In this document: in pieces, positions 15,989 to 26,791 of the stretch
Layout of the letters: each line of letters opens with the position of its first letter
Numbering within the stretch: position 1 is the stretch's first letter
Assembly: GCA_947498125.1 (NCBI GenBank)
Contig: CANMJH010000002.1
Location: 310,001-374,000 of the forward strand
Reading direction: 5' to 3'
Length of the DNA: 64,000 nucleotides
Source of the DNA: an uncultured Nioella sp.
Lineage (GTDB): Bacteria > Pseudomonadota > Alphaproteobacteria > Rhodobacterales > Rhodobacteraceae
The notes under the pieces: generated by a model
Database searches by the model: none
The model's input: the letters and a program-made list of their open reading frames with translations, nothing else
Told to the model about the DNA's origin: nothing
Position numbers and translations under genes: made by a program

Positions 15989-17614
15989 ATGGCAATTACG
16001 TCAGCAAACCAGCTGGAGCTTTTGCAAACAGCCGAGGCCGTGGCCCGCGAAAAGATGATCGACCCCGGTCTGGTTATCGAAGCGATGGAAGAAAGCCTCG
16101 CCCGTGCAGCTAAGTCGCGCTACGGCTCTGAGCTGGATATTCGTGTCCATATTGACCGCAAAAACGGTAAGGCCACATTTACACGTGTGCGCACCGTTGT
16201 TGAGGAAGTTGAGAACCACTTTACCGAGCTGACCGTTGAAGATGCGCAAGGCTACAAAGATGGTGCCGTTCTGGGTGACGAGCTGATCGACGAAGTTCCG
16301 CCTGTTGAAATGGGCCGGATCGCTGCGCAATCGGCAAAGCAGGTCATCCTTCAGAAGGTTCGCGAAGCTGAGCGGGATCGCCAGTACGAAGAATTCAAAG
16401 ACCGCGCCGGCACCATCATCAATGGCGCTGTGAAACGCGAAGAATATGGCAATGTCATCGTCGATATCGGCCGTGGCGAAGCCGTTCTGCGCCGGAATGA
16501 GAAAATCGGCCGCGAAAGCTATCGTCCGAATGACCGCATTCGCGTGTTCATCAAAGACGTCCGCCGCGAAGTGCGTGGTCCACAGATTTTCCTGAGCCGC
16601 ACCGCGCCGGAATTCATGGCCGAGCTTTTCAAAATGGAAGTGCCTGAAATCTATGACGGCATTATCGAGATTAAGGCAGTTGCTCGTGACCCCGGATCTC
16701 GCGCCAAGATTGCAGTGATTTCCTATGATGGCTCGATCGATCCTGTGGGTGCTTGTGTTGGTATGCGCGGATCCCGTGTTCAGGCCGTCGTGAATGAGCT
16801 TCAGGGCGAAAAGATCGACATCATCCCCTGGAACGAGGATGCGCCGACCTTCCTTGTGAACGCGCTGCAGCCTGCAGAAGTGACCAAGGTTGTTCTGGAC
16901 GAAGACGCAGAGCGGATTGAAGTGGTTGTGCCCGATGATCAATTGTCGCTGGCCATTGGCCGCCGCGGACAAAACGTACGTCTGGCAAGCCAGCTGACCG
17001 GCCTCGACATCGACATTCTGACCGAAGAAGAAGAAAGCGGACGTCGTCAGGCAGAATTCACTGCGCGCACCAAGATCTTCATGGAAACGCTGGATCTGGA
17101 CGAGTTCTTTGCGCAGCTGCTGGTTGCCGAAGGCTTCACCTCGCTGGAAGAAGTTGCGTATGTTGAAGTTGACGAATTGCTGGTCATCGACGGCGTAGAC
17201 ACCGACACCGCGTCCGAGTTGCAGGCCCGCGCCCGCGACTATCTGGAAGAGCTGAACCGCAAGGCGCTGGAAAAAGCAAAAGAGCTGGGCGTTGAACAAT
17301 CACTTATTGATTTCGAAGGTCTGACTCCCCAAATGCTTGAGGCCCTTGGCGAAGATGGTGTAAAGTCTTTGGACGACTTTGCGACCTGCGCTGATTGGGA
17401 ATTGGCCGGTGGCTGGACCACAATCGATGGTCAACGCGTCAAAGATGATGGTCTGCTCGAGAAATTCGAAGTCAGCCTCGAAGAAGCACAAAACATGGTC
17501 ATGACCGCCCGCCTGCAACTGGGTTGGGTTACAATTGAGGAACTTGAGGCCAAAGCCGCCGAAGAAGCCGCTGCTGCAGAAGCAGAAAACAGCGAAGAGG
17601 AAACCGGAGCCTGA
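15989..17614 (+). CDS. nusA: Transcription termination/antitermination factor NusA
   Basis: RNA-polymerase-binding factor of 541 residues controlling pausing, termination and rRNA antitermination. In order: N-terminal RNAP-binding domain (about 1-130), S1 domain (about 135-200), two KH domains (RIAVVSYDGSIDPVGACVGMRG-like region near 240 and QLSLAIGRRGQNVRLASQLTG near 325-345), then two C-terminal helix-hairpin-helix acidic repeats, and a glutamate/alanine-rich tail. Length and double C-terminal repeat fit proteobacterial NusA. It sits between rimP and ylxR, as is usual. Confidence 0.96.
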   Translation: MAITSANQLELLQTAEAVAREKMIDPGLVIEAMEESLARAAKSRYGSELDIRVHIDRKNGKATFTRVRTVVEEVENHFTELTVEDAQGYKDGAVLGDELIDEVPPVEMGRIAAQSAKQVILQKVREAERDRQYEEFKDRAGTIINGAVKREEYGNVIVDIGRGEAVLRRNEKIGRESYRPNDRIRVFIKDVRREVRGPQIFLSRTAPEFMAELFKMEVPEIYDGIIEIKAVARDPGSRAKIAVISYDGSIDPVGACVGMRGSRVQAVVNELQGEKIDIIPWNEDAPTFLVNALQPAEVTKVVLDEDAERIEVVVPDDQLSLAIGRRGQNVRLASQLTGLDIDILTEEEESGRRQAEFTARTKIFMETLDLDEFFAQLLVAEGFTSLEEVAYVEVDELLVIDGVDTDTASELQARARDYLEELNRKALEKAKELGVEQSLIDFEGLTPQMLEALGEDGVKSLDDFATCADWELAGGWTTIDGQRVKDDGLLEKFEVSLEEAQNMVMTARLQLGWVTIEELEAKAAEEAAAAEAENSEEETGA

Positions 17615-17637
17615 CCGCAGGCTCTGGGGATGGCCCG

Positions 17638-18267
17638 ATGACACGGGGCGGTCAAACAAAAGCGCGCGATGAGGCCGAACGGCGCTGCATCGCAACCGGC
17701 GAAAGCCAGCCCCGGTCGGGGCTGATCCGGTTTGTTGTGGGCCCGGGCGATATGATCGTGCCGGATCTGCTGGAAAAATTGCCGGGCCGTGGAATTTGGG
17801 TCAGCGCGGATCGCGCTGCCCTTGAGCTTGCGGTAAAGAAGGGCCTCTTTAGCCGCGGTGCGAAGAAAAAAGTGCAGGTTCCGGATGGTATGATCGATCT
17901 GATCGAGACGGGTTTGTCTCGGCGGGTCGTTGATCACATCGCCATGGCACGCAAATCAGGCAAAGCCGTCGCCGGGATGGAAAAAGTAAAATCTTGGCTT
18001 GCAGATGGCCGAGTTAAAATTCTGCTTCAGGCCGCCGATGGTTCGGAGCGAGAAAAATCGAAACTTTGGACGCCCGAAGGCGGGCGTTTCTTTGGCTGCT
18101 TAACAGCTGATGAATTGGGTTTGGCTTTCGGGCGCCAACGTGTGATACATGGCGCGCTTGCGACTGGCGGACTCGAACGACGTGTAGTAGAGGATGCCAC
18201 CAAGCTTCGTGGCCTACGCGGAACATACGGCGAATCTATCGCCGGGAAGGATACGAAAGACGCATGA
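17638..18267 (+). CDS. ylxR: YlxR-family RNA-binding protein with C-terminal L7Ae-like domain
   Basis: Protein of 209 residues. The N-terminal part carries the YlxR/DUF448 pattern ([22 protein letters not shown] and [14 protein letters not shown]); the C-terminal ~100 residues look like the L7Ae/L30e-like domain fused to YlxR in alphaproteobacteria ([19 protein letters not shown]). YlxR proteins bind RNA; in Firmicutes the homologue RnpM binds RNase P RNA. The start ATG 17638 lies 23 bases after nusA, and the stop overlaps infB by 4 bases, consistent with co-translation with translation factors. Confidence 0.88.
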   Translation: MTRGGQTKARDEAERRCIATGESQPRSGLIRFVVGPGDMIVPDLLEKLPGRGIWVSADRAALELAVKKGLFSRGAKKKVQVPDGMIDLIETGLSRRVVDHIAMARKSGKAVAGMEKVKSWLADGRVKILLQAADGSEREKSKLWTPEGGRFFGCLTADELGLAFGRQRVIHGALATGGLERRVVEDATKLRGLRGTYGESIAGKDTKDA

Positions 18268-20741
18268 GCGATCAGGACGGTAAAAAGACCCTTGGTGTTG
18301 GCGGTGGAAACCGCCCAGGACGTGTGAACCAAAGTTTTTCACGCGGACGCACAAAGAGTGTTGTTGTAGAAACCAAACGAAAGCGCGTGATGGTGCCCAA
18401 GCCGGGCGCCTCGAACGCGAGCGGCGGAAATGGCTCCAAGCGGCCTTCCGGTATCTCCGATTCAGAAATGGAACGGCGTCTTAAGGCATTGCAGGCTGCG
18501 AAAGCCCGCGAGGCCGAAGAGGTTGAAACCCGCGCTCGTGAAGAAAAGCAGCGCGAAGAAGAACGCGCACGCCGCCGCGCGGAAGCTGAAACCAAGGAAC
18601 GCGAAGAGCGTGAGCGCGAGGAAGCTCTGAAGGCCAAGGCCGAAGATGAAGAGCGCCGCAAGAAAGAAGACGCTGATCGCAAAGCAGCTGAGAAGGTTGC
18701 TGCGCAGGCTGCCCCCGCTCCTAAAGCGGATGCACCGGCGCGCGCGCCCGTCACCAAAACCGGAGCCCCAACGCCGTCACGCCGCGACAAAGATCGCGAC
18801 GAGAAACAGTCGCGTGGCAAAGGTGGCGAACGCGATGGCCGTCGCTCGGGCAAACTAACCGTCAATCAGGCGCTGTCTGGTCGTGATGGTGGCCGCCAGC
18901 GGTCAATGGCTGCGATGAAGCGTAAGCAAGAACGCGCACGTCAAAAAGCGATGGGCGAGTCTCAAGATCGCGAAAAGATTATCCGCGACGTGCAATTGCC
19001 GGAAACCATCGTCGTTTCCGAGCTTGCAAACCGGATGGCCGAACGTGTTGCCGATGTCGTCAAAGAGCTCATGAAAATGGGCATGATGGTTACGCAAAAC
19101 CAGCCAATTGATGCTGATACTGCAGAGCTGATCATCGAAGAGTTCGGTCACAAAGTTGTCCGCGTTTCGGATGCTGATGTTGAAGACGTGATCGACTCGG
19201 TCGAGGACAAGGACGAAGATCTTGTGTCGCGTCCACCCGTCATCACGATCATGGGCCACGTTGACCATGGTAAAACCTCGCTTTTGGACGCAATCCGGAA
19301 TGCAAAGGTTGTTGCAGGCGAAGCGGGCGGCATTACGCAGCATATCGGTGCCTATCAGGTAACAACCGACAGCGGCGCAGTGCTTAGCTTCCTTGATACT
19401 CCGGGCCACGCGGCGTTTACGTCGATGCGGGCACGTGGTGCTCAGGTCACGGATATCGTTGTTCTTGTTGTTGCAGCCGATGATGCGGTTATGCCGCAAA
19501 CCGTTGAGGCAATTAACCACGCGAAAGCGGCCGGCGTGCCGATGATTGTGGCGATCAACAAGATCGACCGCCCAGCGGCTGACCCAATGAAAGTTCGCAC
19601 CGATCTGCTTCAGCATGAAGTAGTTGTCGAAGCTATGTCGGGTGAGGTGCAAGACGTCGAAGTGTCAGCCATCACCGGTCAGGGTCTGGATCAACTGTTG
19701 GACGCGATTGCGTTGCAGGCTGAGATCCTTGAACTGAAAGCCAACCCAACCCGCGCCGCCTCTGGCGCTGTGATTGAGGCACAGCTTGATGTTGGACGCG
19801 GCCCTGTTGCCACTGTTCTGGTTCAGAACGGCACACTCAAACGCGGCGATATCTTCGTTGTGGGCGAGCAGTGGGGTAAAGTCCGCGCGCTTGTAAACGA
19901 CCAAGGTGAACGCGTGGATGAAGCTGGTCCTTCGGTTCCTGTCGAGGTTCTTGGCCTCAACGGTACACCCGAAGCGGGCGATGTTCTGAACGTTGTCGAC
20001 ACCGAAGCGCAGGCGCGTGAGATTGCTGACTATCGTGAGCAAGCTGCAAAAGACCGCCGCGCTGCTGCGGGTGCCGCAACAACGCTTGATCAGCTTTTGG
20101 CGAAAGCCAAAGAAGACGAGAACGTTGCCGAGCTGCCCGTACTGGTGAAAGCCGACGTGCAGGGTTCTGCCGAGGCAATCGCGCAGGCGTTGGCCAAAAT
20201 CGGCAACGATGAGGTTCGTGTCCGGATGCTGCATACTGGCGTTGGTGCGATCACAGAATCCGACATCGGTCTTGCTGAAGCATCAGGCGCTCCGGTTATT
20301 GGCTTTAACGTCCGGGCCAACGCGCCTGCACGGAACGCTGCGAACCAAAAAGGCGTCGAGATCCGCTATTACTCGGTCATTTATGACCTTGTAGACGATG
20401 TCAAAGCCGCGGCCTCTGGTCTGCTGTCTGCCGAAGTTCGCGAGAATTTCATCGGTTACGCAGAGATCAAAGACACGTTCCGTGTTTCCGGTGTTGGAAC
20501 CGTTGCGGGCTGTCTGGTTACCGAAGGCGTCGCACGTCGTTCGGCCGGAGTACGCCTCTTGCGCGACAACGTTGTGATCCACGAAGGCACGCTGAAGACT
20601 CTCAAGCGCTTCAAAGACGAAGTCAAAGAGGTCATCTCGGGCCAAGAATGCGGTATGGCGTTTGAAAACTACGATGACATCCGCAAGGGCGATGTTATCG
20701 AGATCTTTGAACGCGAAGAGGTTGAGCGCTCGCTCGACTAA
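18264..20741 (+). CDS. infB: Translation initiation factor IF-2
   Basis: GTPase of 825 residues that brings initiator tRNA to the 30S subunit. The N-terminal ~270 residues are highly charged (runs of Arg/Glu/Lys and Ala), typical of the variable IF-2 N-region, followed by an IF2_N domain. The G domain starts near 325: G1 [10 protein letters not shown]3 DTPGHAAF, G4 NKID. Domains II to IV follow to the end ([10 protein letters not shown]). ATG overlaps the ylxR stop (ATGA). A terminator follows at 20764-20796. Confidence 0.97.
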   Translation: MSDQDGKKTLGVGGGNRPGRVNQSFSRGRTKSVVVETKRKRVMVPKPGASNASGGNGSKRPSGISDSEMERRLKALQAAKAREAEEVETRAREEKQREEERARRRAEAETKEREEREREEALKAKAEDEERRKKEDADRKAAEKVAAQAAPAPKADAPARAPVTKTGAPTPSRRDKDRDEKQSRGKGGERDGRRSGKLTVNQALSGRDGGRQRSMAAMKRKQERARQKAMGESQDREKIIRDVQLPETIVVSELANRMAERVADVVKELMKMGMMVTQNQPIDADTAELIIEEFGHKVVRVSDADVEDVIDSVEDKDEDLVSRPPVITIMGHVDHGKTSLLDAIRNAKVVAGEAGGITQHIGAYQVTTDSGAVLSFLDTPGHAAFTSMRARGAQVTDIVVLVVAADDAVMPQTVEAINHAKAAGVPMIVAINKIDRPAADPMKVRTDLLQHEVVVEAMSGEVQDVEVSAITGQGLDQLLDAIALQAEILELKANPTRAASGAVIEAQLDVGRGPVATVLVQNGTLKRGDIFVVGEQWGKVRALVNDQGERVDEAGPSVPVEVLGLNGTPEAGDVLNVVDTEAQAREIADYREQAAKDRRAAAGAATTLDQLLAKAKEDENVAELPVLVKADVQGSAEAIAQALAKIGNDEVRVRMLHTGVGAITESDIGLAEASGAPVIGFNVRANAPARNAANQKGVEIRYYSVIYDLVDDVKAAASGLLSAEVRENFIGYAEIKDTFRVSGVGTVAGCLVTEGVARRSAGVRLLRDNVVIHEGTLKTLKRFKDEVKEVISGQECGMAFENYDDIRKGDVIEIFEREEVERSLD

Positions 20742-20763
20742 CTCCGCCCCAAACAAGACAAAG

Positions 20764-20796
20764 AAAAAGGCGCGTCATACCCGATGCGCCTTTTCT
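20764..20796 (+). terminator. Intrinsic terminator after infB
   Basis: An A-rich run, then AAAAGGCGC (20765-20773) pairing with GCGCCTTTT (20786-20794) across a 12-base loop. It is nearly symmetric and could also stop transcription from the convergent cytochrome gene. Confidence 0.75.
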
Positions 20797-20820
20797 CGTT
20801 TTAGGTAGTCGCCAGCAACG

Positions 20821-21288
20821 TTATTCCGTGGCGGCTTCTTCTTCGGTTTCTTCCATGGCTGGGGCAAGCGACACCAGAAATGCGTAAAGATCGGCCGCAG
20901 CTTCGGCGTCAACGCGTTGCGGCGTCATGTTTGACCGCACGCTTTCGCCAGTGAACTCGCGCAGAAAAGCCGTTGCGTTTGGCACATAAGCGACGAAGGT
21001 TTCCTCGTCCCATATTAGGCCAGCCACGGCTGCGGCTTCCATTCCGGATGAATACCGAAAATCTTCAACGGTCCCGGCTGTGCGTCCGGCAATGCTATAA
21101 AGGTTGGGGCCCTGACGGCCATTCCGACCAGCAAGAACATTGCCTTCTGGGTCACGAACGACATGGCAGGCAATACAGGCGCGGAACGCCGCTTCGCCAG
21201 CTTCGGCATCACCGGATAGCTCATGACCATCGGCCATCGCAATTTGCGGCGCCAGAAGAGCGGCAGAAAAGGCAAGAATGCGGATCAT
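20821..21288 (-). CDS. Class I c-type cytochrome (periplasmic)
   Basis: Mono-haem cytochrome c of 155 residues. The ATG at 21288 is chosen since AGGAG precedes it and it gives a signal peptide (about 1-19, MIRILAFSAALLAPQIAMA); the upstream frame extension is not protein-like. Haem attachment is CIACH (Cys38, Cys41, His42); the likely axial Met is in YSSGMEAA. The C-terminus is an acidic tail. GRNGRQGPNLYSIAGRTAG and DLYAFLVSLAP are typical of small electron carriers such as c550/c552. Partner oxidase or reductase is not identifiable. Divergent from hslV. Confidence 0.85.
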   Translation of the reverse strand: MIRILAFSAALLAPQIAMADGHELSGDAEAGEAAFRACIACHVVRDPEGNVLAGRNGRQGPNLYSIAGRTAGTVEDFRYSSGMEAAAVAGLIWDEETFVAYVPNATAFLREFTGESVRSNMTPQRVDAEAAADLYAFLVSLAPAMEETEEEAATE

Positions 21289-21422
21289 CAATAATCTCCT
21301 CAGATCGTTTGATATATAAGTAGTCCGCGCAGGCGTAGTCTTAACGTGAACCAATTGTCGCGGTCCAGCGCGTTGACGCGGTTTCAATGTCGCAGGGTCA
21401 GGTTTCCCGTAAGTTGCCAACC

Positions 21423-21451
21423 CTTGTTCCCAAAGGCCGTGAGGGTCATAT
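21423..21451 (+). promoter_or_regulatory. Weak RpoH-like promoter candidate for hslV
   Basis: CTTG (21423-21426) is followed after 17 bases by GGTCATAT (21444-21451), about 30 bases ahead of hslV. It partly matches the heat-shock sigma-32 pattern (CTTG and C-CATAT). hslVU is heat-shock induced in E. coli, which is the main support. Confidence 0.3.
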
Positions 21452-21479
21452 ACTCTGGCATATACGCAAAGGAGATTTC

Positions 21480-22037
21480 ATGACCAAATCGGATTTTCCA
21501 GGCTGGCACGGCACGACGATTATCGGTGTACGTAAAGGCAATGAGGTTGTGGTGGCCGGTGACGGACAGGTTAGCCTTGGCCAAACTGTCATCAAGGGTA
21601 CAGCGCGCAAGGTCCGCCGCCTGAATCCCGGCGGGCATGACGTTGTCGCCGGATTTGCCGGATCGACGGCCGATGCATTCACATTGCTAGAGCGGCTAGA
21701 GGCCAAACTGGAAGCGACCCCCGGTCAACTGGCGCGCGCCAGTGTTGAGCTGGCCAAAGATTGGCGCACCGACAAATACCTACAAAAACTAGAGGCGATG
21801 CTAATCGTTACGGACGGCACGGAATTATTCATTATCACCGGCGCTGGCGACGTCCTTGAGCCGGAGCATGGCATTGCCGCCATCGGATCAGGCGGTAATT
21901 TTGCGCTGGCCGCCGCACGCGGCATGATTGACAGCGATCTGGACGCCGAAGCCGTTGCGCGGAAAGCCATGGCCATTGCGTCCGATATTTGCGTTTACAC
22001 GAACGGAAACCTGACAGTGGAACGGATCACCTCATGA
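21480..22037 (+). CDS. hslV: ATP-dependent protease subunit HslV (ClpQ)
   Basis: Proteasome-like peptidase of 185 residues that forms a double hexamer with HslU to degrade misfolded cytoplasmic proteins. ATG 21480 follows AAAGGAG. The N-terminal nucleophile is the first Thr of [10 protein letters not shown] (Thr12), exposed after removal of an 11-residue propeptide, longer than in E. coli but usual in alphaproteobacteria. AGSTADAF and [15 protein letters not shown] are conserved. Unusually, hslU does not follow directly; a membrane-protein gene starting within the hslV stop (ATGA) separates them. Confidence 0.95.
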   Translation: MTKSDFPGWHGTTIIGVRKGNEVVVAGDGQVSLGQTVIKGTARKVRRLNPGGHDVVAGFAGSTADAFTLLERLEAKLEATPGQLARASVELAKDWRTDKYLQKLEAMLIVTDGTELFIITGAGDVLEPEHGIAAIGSGGNFALAAARGMIDSDLDAEAVARKAMAIASDICVYTNGNLTVERITS

Positions 22038-23125
22038 CCGGTATTTCACGCGACGATATCCGGGCGGCCGTCGGATCGGGAATGCTGTCCGAGGCACAAG
22101 CGGCGTCATTGGTGGCGCTTGCCGACGCAAGACGCGGCGTCCGCGATCACCTTTCCGGACTTGATGAACCCTTTGAGCTGTTCAAGGGCTTCAATGAGAT
22201 CTTCATTGTTGTTGGCCTGTCCATTCTGTTCATGGGTTGGCTTGGGATCACGGGGTTTAGCATCGCGGCAACCTCGGCGTCGGGCTACGTAATGACAGCC
22301 GTTTATGCAGCGATTTGCATGGGCACCGTTCTGATGCTGGCCCGGTATTTCACCCTTACCCGCCGAATGATTGCACCGTCGATTGCGCTGGCGATCTTTT
22401 TTGCGCAAGGCGCAGGGCAACTTGGTCTTGCGATTGGCTGGATGATTAGCGGTCCGTTGCCGCAAACTCTGACGATCTCTGCTGGCACCGCAACTGCGCT
22501 ATTGGCCGTTTACTATGCATTGTTCCGGGTGCCGTTCACGATGGTCTTGATAGCCATTGGCGTGTTCATGACCGCCTTCGGCGCCGTCACTATTGGTGGA
22601 ACATTCCCCGAAGATCCCCGCGACTTCTTCTTGCTTTCGGGCGAGGGACCTTTCGCAATTTTGACAATCGTACTGGGCGTCATTGGTCTGGGCGTTGCGC
22701 TGACATTTGACATGAGCGACCCGCACCGGATTACACGGCGGGCGGCCTCGGGCTTTTGGCTTCATGTTGTGGCCGCGCCGGCCATTGTGAACACGGTGGC
22801 CCTGACGCTTTACACCAATGGTTCGATGGCGGCGCAGCTCACTCTGATCGGCTTCGTTCTTGCAATGGCGCTTTTTGCGATCATCATTGACCGGCGATCA
22901 TTCCTTGTTTCGGCTGTTGGGTACATCGTGGCACTTTCCATGACCGTGATGGAAGATCAGGCCTTTATTGCCGTGATCCTGCTTGGTTTCGTCCTTGTGC
23001 TCCTTGGCGCACAATGGGAAAAAATACGGCGGTTCATTATGAACGGCACACCAAGCTTTCCGGGAAAGACGCGCATGCCGCCCTGGGATTTGCTAGATGA
23101 CTCGGCCCCCGAAGTTTCGGCCTAA
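22034..23125 (+). CDS. Multi-pass membrane protein of unknown function, DUF2157-like
   Basis: Integral membrane protein of 363 residues. A soluble start of about 55 residues ([33 protein letters not shown]) resembles the head of DUF2157-like proteins and is followed by about ten hydrophobic segments and a short basic cytoplasmic end ([10 protein letters not shown]...). I recognise no catalytic motif. The ATG overlaps the hslV stop by 4 bases, and hslU begins 19 bases after its stop, so it is expressed inside the hslVU operon. A link with proteolysis or membrane stress is inference from position only. Confidence 0.75.
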   Translation: MTGISRDDIRAAVGSGMLSEAQAASLVALADARRGVRDHLSGLDEPFELFKGFNEIFIVVGLSILFMGWLGITGFSIAATSASGYVMTAVYAAICMGTVLMLARYFTLTRRMIAPSIALAIFFAQGAGQLGLAIGWMISGPLPQTLTISAGTATALLAVYYALFRVPFTMVLIAIGVFMTAFGAVTIGGTFPEDPRDFFLLSGEGPFAILTIVLGVIGLGVALTFDMSDPHRITRRAASGFWLHVVAAPAIVNTVALTLYTNGSMAAQLTLIGFVLAMALFAIIIDRRSFLVSAVGYIVALSMTVMEDQAFIAVILLGFVLVLLGAQWEKIRRFIMNGTPSFPGKTRMPPWDLLDDSAPEVSA

Positions 23126-23144
23126 CTGGAAGAAAGACCCCTCC

Positions 23145-24458
23145 ATGAGCAATTTGACCCCTCGTGAAATCGTGTCCGAACTCGACCGGTTTATTATTGG
23201 CCAAAACGGCGCAAAGCGTGCCGTGGCAGTGGCCTTGCGCAACCGGTGGCGTCGTAAGCAGCTTGGTGATGATTTGCGCGACGAGGTGTATCCCAAAAAC
23301 ATCCTGATGATTGGCCCCACCGGCGTCGGCAAAACCGAAATTAGCCGCCGGTTGGCCAAGCTTGCTCGCGCGCCCTTTATCAAAGTCGAAGCAACGAAAT
23401 TCACCGAGGTCGGCTACGTCGGTCGGGATGTGGAACAAATCATTCGCGATCTGGTGGACGCCGCACAAATCATGATCCGCGAACAGATGCGTGAAGACGT
23501 AAAAGCGAACGCGCATAGTGCGGCCGAAACACGTGTCATCGAAGCACTGGCTGGCACGGATGCCCGCGAACAAACTCGCGAAATGTTCCGCCGAAAACTG
23601 CGGTCGGGCGAGTTGGACGATACAGTCATCGAACTTGAAGTGGCTGACACGTCAAACCCAATGGGTGGTTTTGAAATCCCCGGCCAGCCCGGTATGGGCC
23701 AGATGGGCGGGATGATGAACCTCGGCGATATCTTCGGCAAAGCCTTTGGCGGGCGCACCGTAAAGCGCAAGATGTCGGTATCTGCCAGTTATGAAGTGTT
23801 GATCGACGAAGAAGCCGACAAGCTTTTGGATCAAGAAACCGTCACACGTGAAGCGATCCGCGCGGTTGAGCAAAGTGGCATCGTCTTCATTGACGAGATC
23901 GACAAAGTCGCCGCCAAGTCAGAAGCGCGCGGCGCAGATGTCAGCCGTGAGGGCGTTCAGCGCGATTTGCTGCCCCTTATTGAGGGCACAACCGTCAGCA
24001 CCAAACATGGCCCGGTGAAAACCGACCACATCCTTTTCATTGCATCCGGCGCGTTTCACATCGCAAAACCCTCGGACCTTTTGCCAGAACTGCAGGGCCG
24101 TTTGCCCATCCGTGTTGAACTGCGTGCGCTGACGGAAGAGGATTTCGTTCGCATTCTGACCGAAACCGACAACGCCCTAACCCGCCAATATTCGGCCCTG
24201 ATGGCCACAGAAGAGGTCACCGTTACCTTTACCGACGATGGCATCAACGCGCTGGCAAAGATCGCGGCGGAGGTGAATCAAAGCGTCGAAAACATCGGTG
24301 CACGGCGCCTCTACACCGTTATGGAACGTGTGTTTGAGGAGTTGAGCTTTACCGCGCCAGATCAATCTGGGCTGGAAGTTCAGGTCGATGCCGAGTTTGT
24401 CGATAAAAACCTTGGCGAATTGATGAAATCCGCCGATCTTGGGCGCTACGTTCTTTAG
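23145..24458 (+). CDS. hslU: HslU ATPase subunit of the HslVU protease (ClpY)
   Basis: AAA+ unfoldase of 437 residues. ATG 23145 gives the family start [20 protein letters not shown]. Walker [10 protein letters not shown] is at residues 57-65, the pore motif GYVGRDVE near 90, Walker [14 protein letters not shown] near 250, and the sensor and C-terminal domain end with SADLGRYVL, the tail that docks into HslV. An I-domain of normal size with a Gly/Met-rich stretch ([13 protein letters not shown]) lies between. Complete and presumably active. Confidence 0.96.
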   Translation: MSNLTPREIVSELDRFIIGQNGAKRAVAVALRNRWRRKQLGDDLRDEVYPKNILMIGPTGVGKTEISRRLAKLARAPFIKVEATKFTEVGYVGRDVEQIIRDLVDAAQIMIREQMREDVKANAHSAAETRVIEALAGTDAREQTREMFRRKLRSGELDDTVIELEVADTSNPMGGFEIPGQPGMGQMGGMMNLGDIFGKAFGGRTVKRKMSVSASYEVLIDEEADKLLDQETVTREAIRAVEQSGIVFIDEIDKVAAKSEARGADVSREGVQRDLLPLIEGTTVSTKHGPVKTDHILFIASGAFHIAKPSDLLPELQGRLPIRVELRALTEEDFVRILTETDNALTRQYSALMATEEVTVTFTDDGINALAKIAAEVNQSVENIGARRLYTVMERVFEELSFTAPDQSGLEVQVDAEFVDKNLGELMKSADLGRYVL

Positions 24459-24476
24459 ACCCAAAAGGGGCCATCG

Positions 24477-25568
24477 ATGTTTCGCCGCTCTATCTTTCTT
24501 GCAGTTTTGGCTCTTGCGGCCTGTAGCGGTGTGCCTCGGGTGACCTATATCGAAGACCTGCCAGACAGCGCGGTTTTGCAAACTGTCTATGTTGCCAGCA
24601 ACCGGGAATTCGCCGACGCGAATTTTACACCCGGCCGCGCTGATGAGCTGGGGTTTACGCGATTTCAGATCTCTATTCCGCCCAATCGCGAAGTAGGAGA
24701 GGTGTCCTGGACCAATCCAAGATTTGCCAATCCTCAAGATGATTTCATGGTGGCCGAGGCTTCAGGCTTTGAAAATGCGGCCAGCTTCAGGTCTGAGATT
24801 TCTTCACAACTCGCCGCGCTTCCCCCAGAGGATCGCGAAGTCGTGGTCTTTGTCCATGGGTTCAATAACAATTTTGCTTCGGGCCTAATCCGTGCCGCGC
24901 AGATGGCGCATGATTTTGATCCGCCGGGGATCGTTACGCATTTCTCATGGCCCAGCGCGGGCAACCCGGTTGGCTATGCCTATGACCGCGACAGCGTCAT
25001 GATTTCCCGCGATGCGCTACAAGACTACCTTGAAACGCTTAGAGCAGCGGGCGCTGATCGCATTCTATTGGTGGCGCATTCGGTTGGCAGCCACCTTGTG
25101 ATGGAAGCGTTGCGACAAATCCGTATTTCGGGCGATGCTGACCTTCTGAACAGACTGACGGGCGTCGCCCTTATCTCGCCAGATATTGATGTCGAGGTTT
25201 TCCAAAGCCAGGCACGTGCGCTGGCACCACTCCCGCAGCCATTTTTCATTTTCACGTCGCAACGCGATCGGGTTCTCAGAATTTCTGCTCGTCTAACCGG
25301 TCAAAGCAGCCGGTTAGGCACAATCGACAGCCCCGACGACATTGCCGAGTTTGAGATTACCTTGGTTGACCTGTCCGAGTTCCGTGGTGGTTCTGGCGAT
25401 TGGGGACATCACATGACCTTGGTCAGCTCTCCGTCGCTCATTCGTCTTTTTGGCGGGCTTTCCGGTCTCGCTGATGGCCAATCGGACGTCCCCGTCGGCC
25501 TACTTCCGGGAACAGTTTTGACGGTCCGAAATGCAACGCAAATCTTGCTAAGTCCGGTCACGCAGTGA
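24477..25568 (+). CDS. DUF900 alpha/beta-hydrolase lipoprotein
   Basis: Protein of 363 residues. A lipoprotein signal (MFRRSIFLAVLALAACSG, lipobox LAAC, lipidated Cys16) anchors it to a membrane. The body is a DUF900-type alpha/beta hydrolase: VVVFVHGFNNNFASGL near residue 125, nucleophile elbow AHSVGSH with Ser202, and DIDVEVF after it; a late His (GDWGHHMTLV) could complete the triad. Substrate unknown. It follows hslU by 18 bases and overlaps the downstream MFS gene by 4 bases (GTGA). Confidence 0.85.
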   Translation: MFRRSIFLAVLALAACSGVPRVTYIEDLPDSAVLQTVYVASNREFADANFTPGRADELGFTRFQISIPPNREVGEVSWTNPRFANPQDDFMVAEASGFENAASFRSEISSQLAALPPEDREVVVFVHGFNNNFASGLIRAAQMAHDFDPPGIVTHFSWPSAGNPVGYAYDRDSVMISRDALQDYLETLRAAGADRILLVAHSVGSHLVMEALRQIRISGDADLLNRLTGVALISPDIDVEVFQSQARALAPLPQPFFIFTSQRDRVLRISARLTGQSSRLGTIDSPDDIAEFEITLVDLSEFRGGSGDWGHHMTLVSSPSLIRLFGGLSGLADGQSDVPVGLLPGTVLTVRNATQILLSPVTQ

Positions 25569-26791
25569 GCGCGTTTTTCGCCTTTCTTCGCGAAAACTCA
25601 AGTTTCCTTGCCGCCGGACTGCTGCTGACTTTTTCGTCAAGCTTTGGCCAAACGTTTTTCATCTCGATCTTTTCTGGCGAAATCATGCGGACCTTTGGCC
25701 TCAGCGATGGGCAATGGGGGATGATCTATGCGTTGGGGACGATGGCCTCGGCGCTTTTGCTAATTTGGGGAGGGAGCCTGACTGATCGCTACCGCGCCCG
25801 CGCGCTTGGGCTTATGAGCCTCACCGGACTGGCCGCGTCGTGCCTCTTAATGGCGATTAACCCCTACGTCGCTGTCCTACCCGTAATCATTTTTTTGCTC
25901 CGGTTTACCGGGCAGGGTATGGCGACGCATATCGCGGTCACGGCTATGGCACGTTGGTTTGTCGCCAATCGCGGCAAAGCGCTGTCCATTTCAAGTATCG
26001 GCCATTCCTTAGGCCAATCCGTTTTGCCGCTTTGTTTTGTAGCGGCGCTTGCTTTTTTCAATTGGCAACTGCTTTGGGTTGCGTCCGCCGCTCTGGTCCT
26101 CTTGATGCTTCCAATCCTATCCCGGCTGTTGCGCCTAGAGCGCCGACCTCAATCTGTCAGTGAAGCGTCGCAGAGTACCGGAATGCATGGCAAACATTGG
26201 ACACGGCGCCAAATGTTGGCCCATCCGCTTTTTTGGGGAATGGTGCCAACTGTCTTGGGGCCAGCAGCGTTTGTTACGGCTCTTTTTTTCCAACAAGTTC
26301 ATCTGAGCGAAGTTAAAGGCTGGAGCCACGTTGGCTTTGTCACACTCATCCCGGTTTTCACTGCAACGACGATTACGGCGAATCTGGCTTCGGGTGCGTT
26401 GATTGACCGATTTGGCGCGACCCGGATGATCGCGTTTTATCAAGCTCCGTTTGCGCTTGGGTTTATGGTCATCGCCAGCGCGTCAAACCTATGGGCAGCC
26501 GGGCTGGGTCTTGCCTTGATCGGGATTGGCGCGGGCGCCACTGCGAGTTTGCCCGCGGCTTTCTGGGCTGAATCCTATGGCACACGCTATATCGGCGGGA
26601 TCAAATCCATCGCGGCGGCAACGATGGTGTTTGGCTCGGCGCTTGGCCCTGCAATTACCGGCATCGCAATTGACGCGGGCTATGACTTCCCGATGCAAAT
26701 GTGGGCCATTGCGGTTTGGTTTATCTTCGCTTCGGTCGTGGCAGGTATCGCGATTTCGGCCGCCGCTCGTTCCTCAGCGTCCGCGCCTTAG
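25565..26791 (+). CDS. MFS transporter
   Basis: Major facilitator of 408 residues with about twelve hydrophobic segments. The GTG start at 25565 overlaps the preceding stop (GTGA), supporting it. The loop GGSLTDRYRARALGL after the second helix is the G-x-x-x-D-R MFS motif, and a matching ALIDRFGATRMI opens the second half, so both halves are intact. It resembles the CynX/NimT-like and MCT-like groups; the substrate is not readable. The last 18 bases overlap the convergent Smr gene. Confidence 0.82.
   Translation: MSAFFAFLRENSSFLAAGLLLTFSSSFGQTFFISIFSGEIMRTFGLSDGQWGMIYALGTMASALLLIWGGSLTDRYRARALGLMSLTGLAASCLLMAINPYVAVLPVIIFLLRFTGQGMATHIAVTAMARWFVANRGKALSISSIGHSLGQSVLPLCFVAALAFFNWQLLWVASAALVLLMLPILSRLLRLERRPQSVSEASQSTGMHGKHWTRRQMLAHPLFWGMVPTVLGPAAFVTALFFQQVHLSEVKGWSHVGFVTLIPVFTATTITANLASGALIDRFGATRMIAFYQAPFALGFMVIASASNLWAAGLGLALIGIGAGATASLPAAFWAESYGTRYIGGIKSIAAATMVFGSALGPAITGIAIDAGYDFPMQMWAIAVWFIFASVVAGIAISAAARSSASAP

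Noticed and set aside
16001-17299. 432-aa open frame opposite nusA
   Set aside because: No domain or ribosome site; a shadow of biased codon use in nusA.
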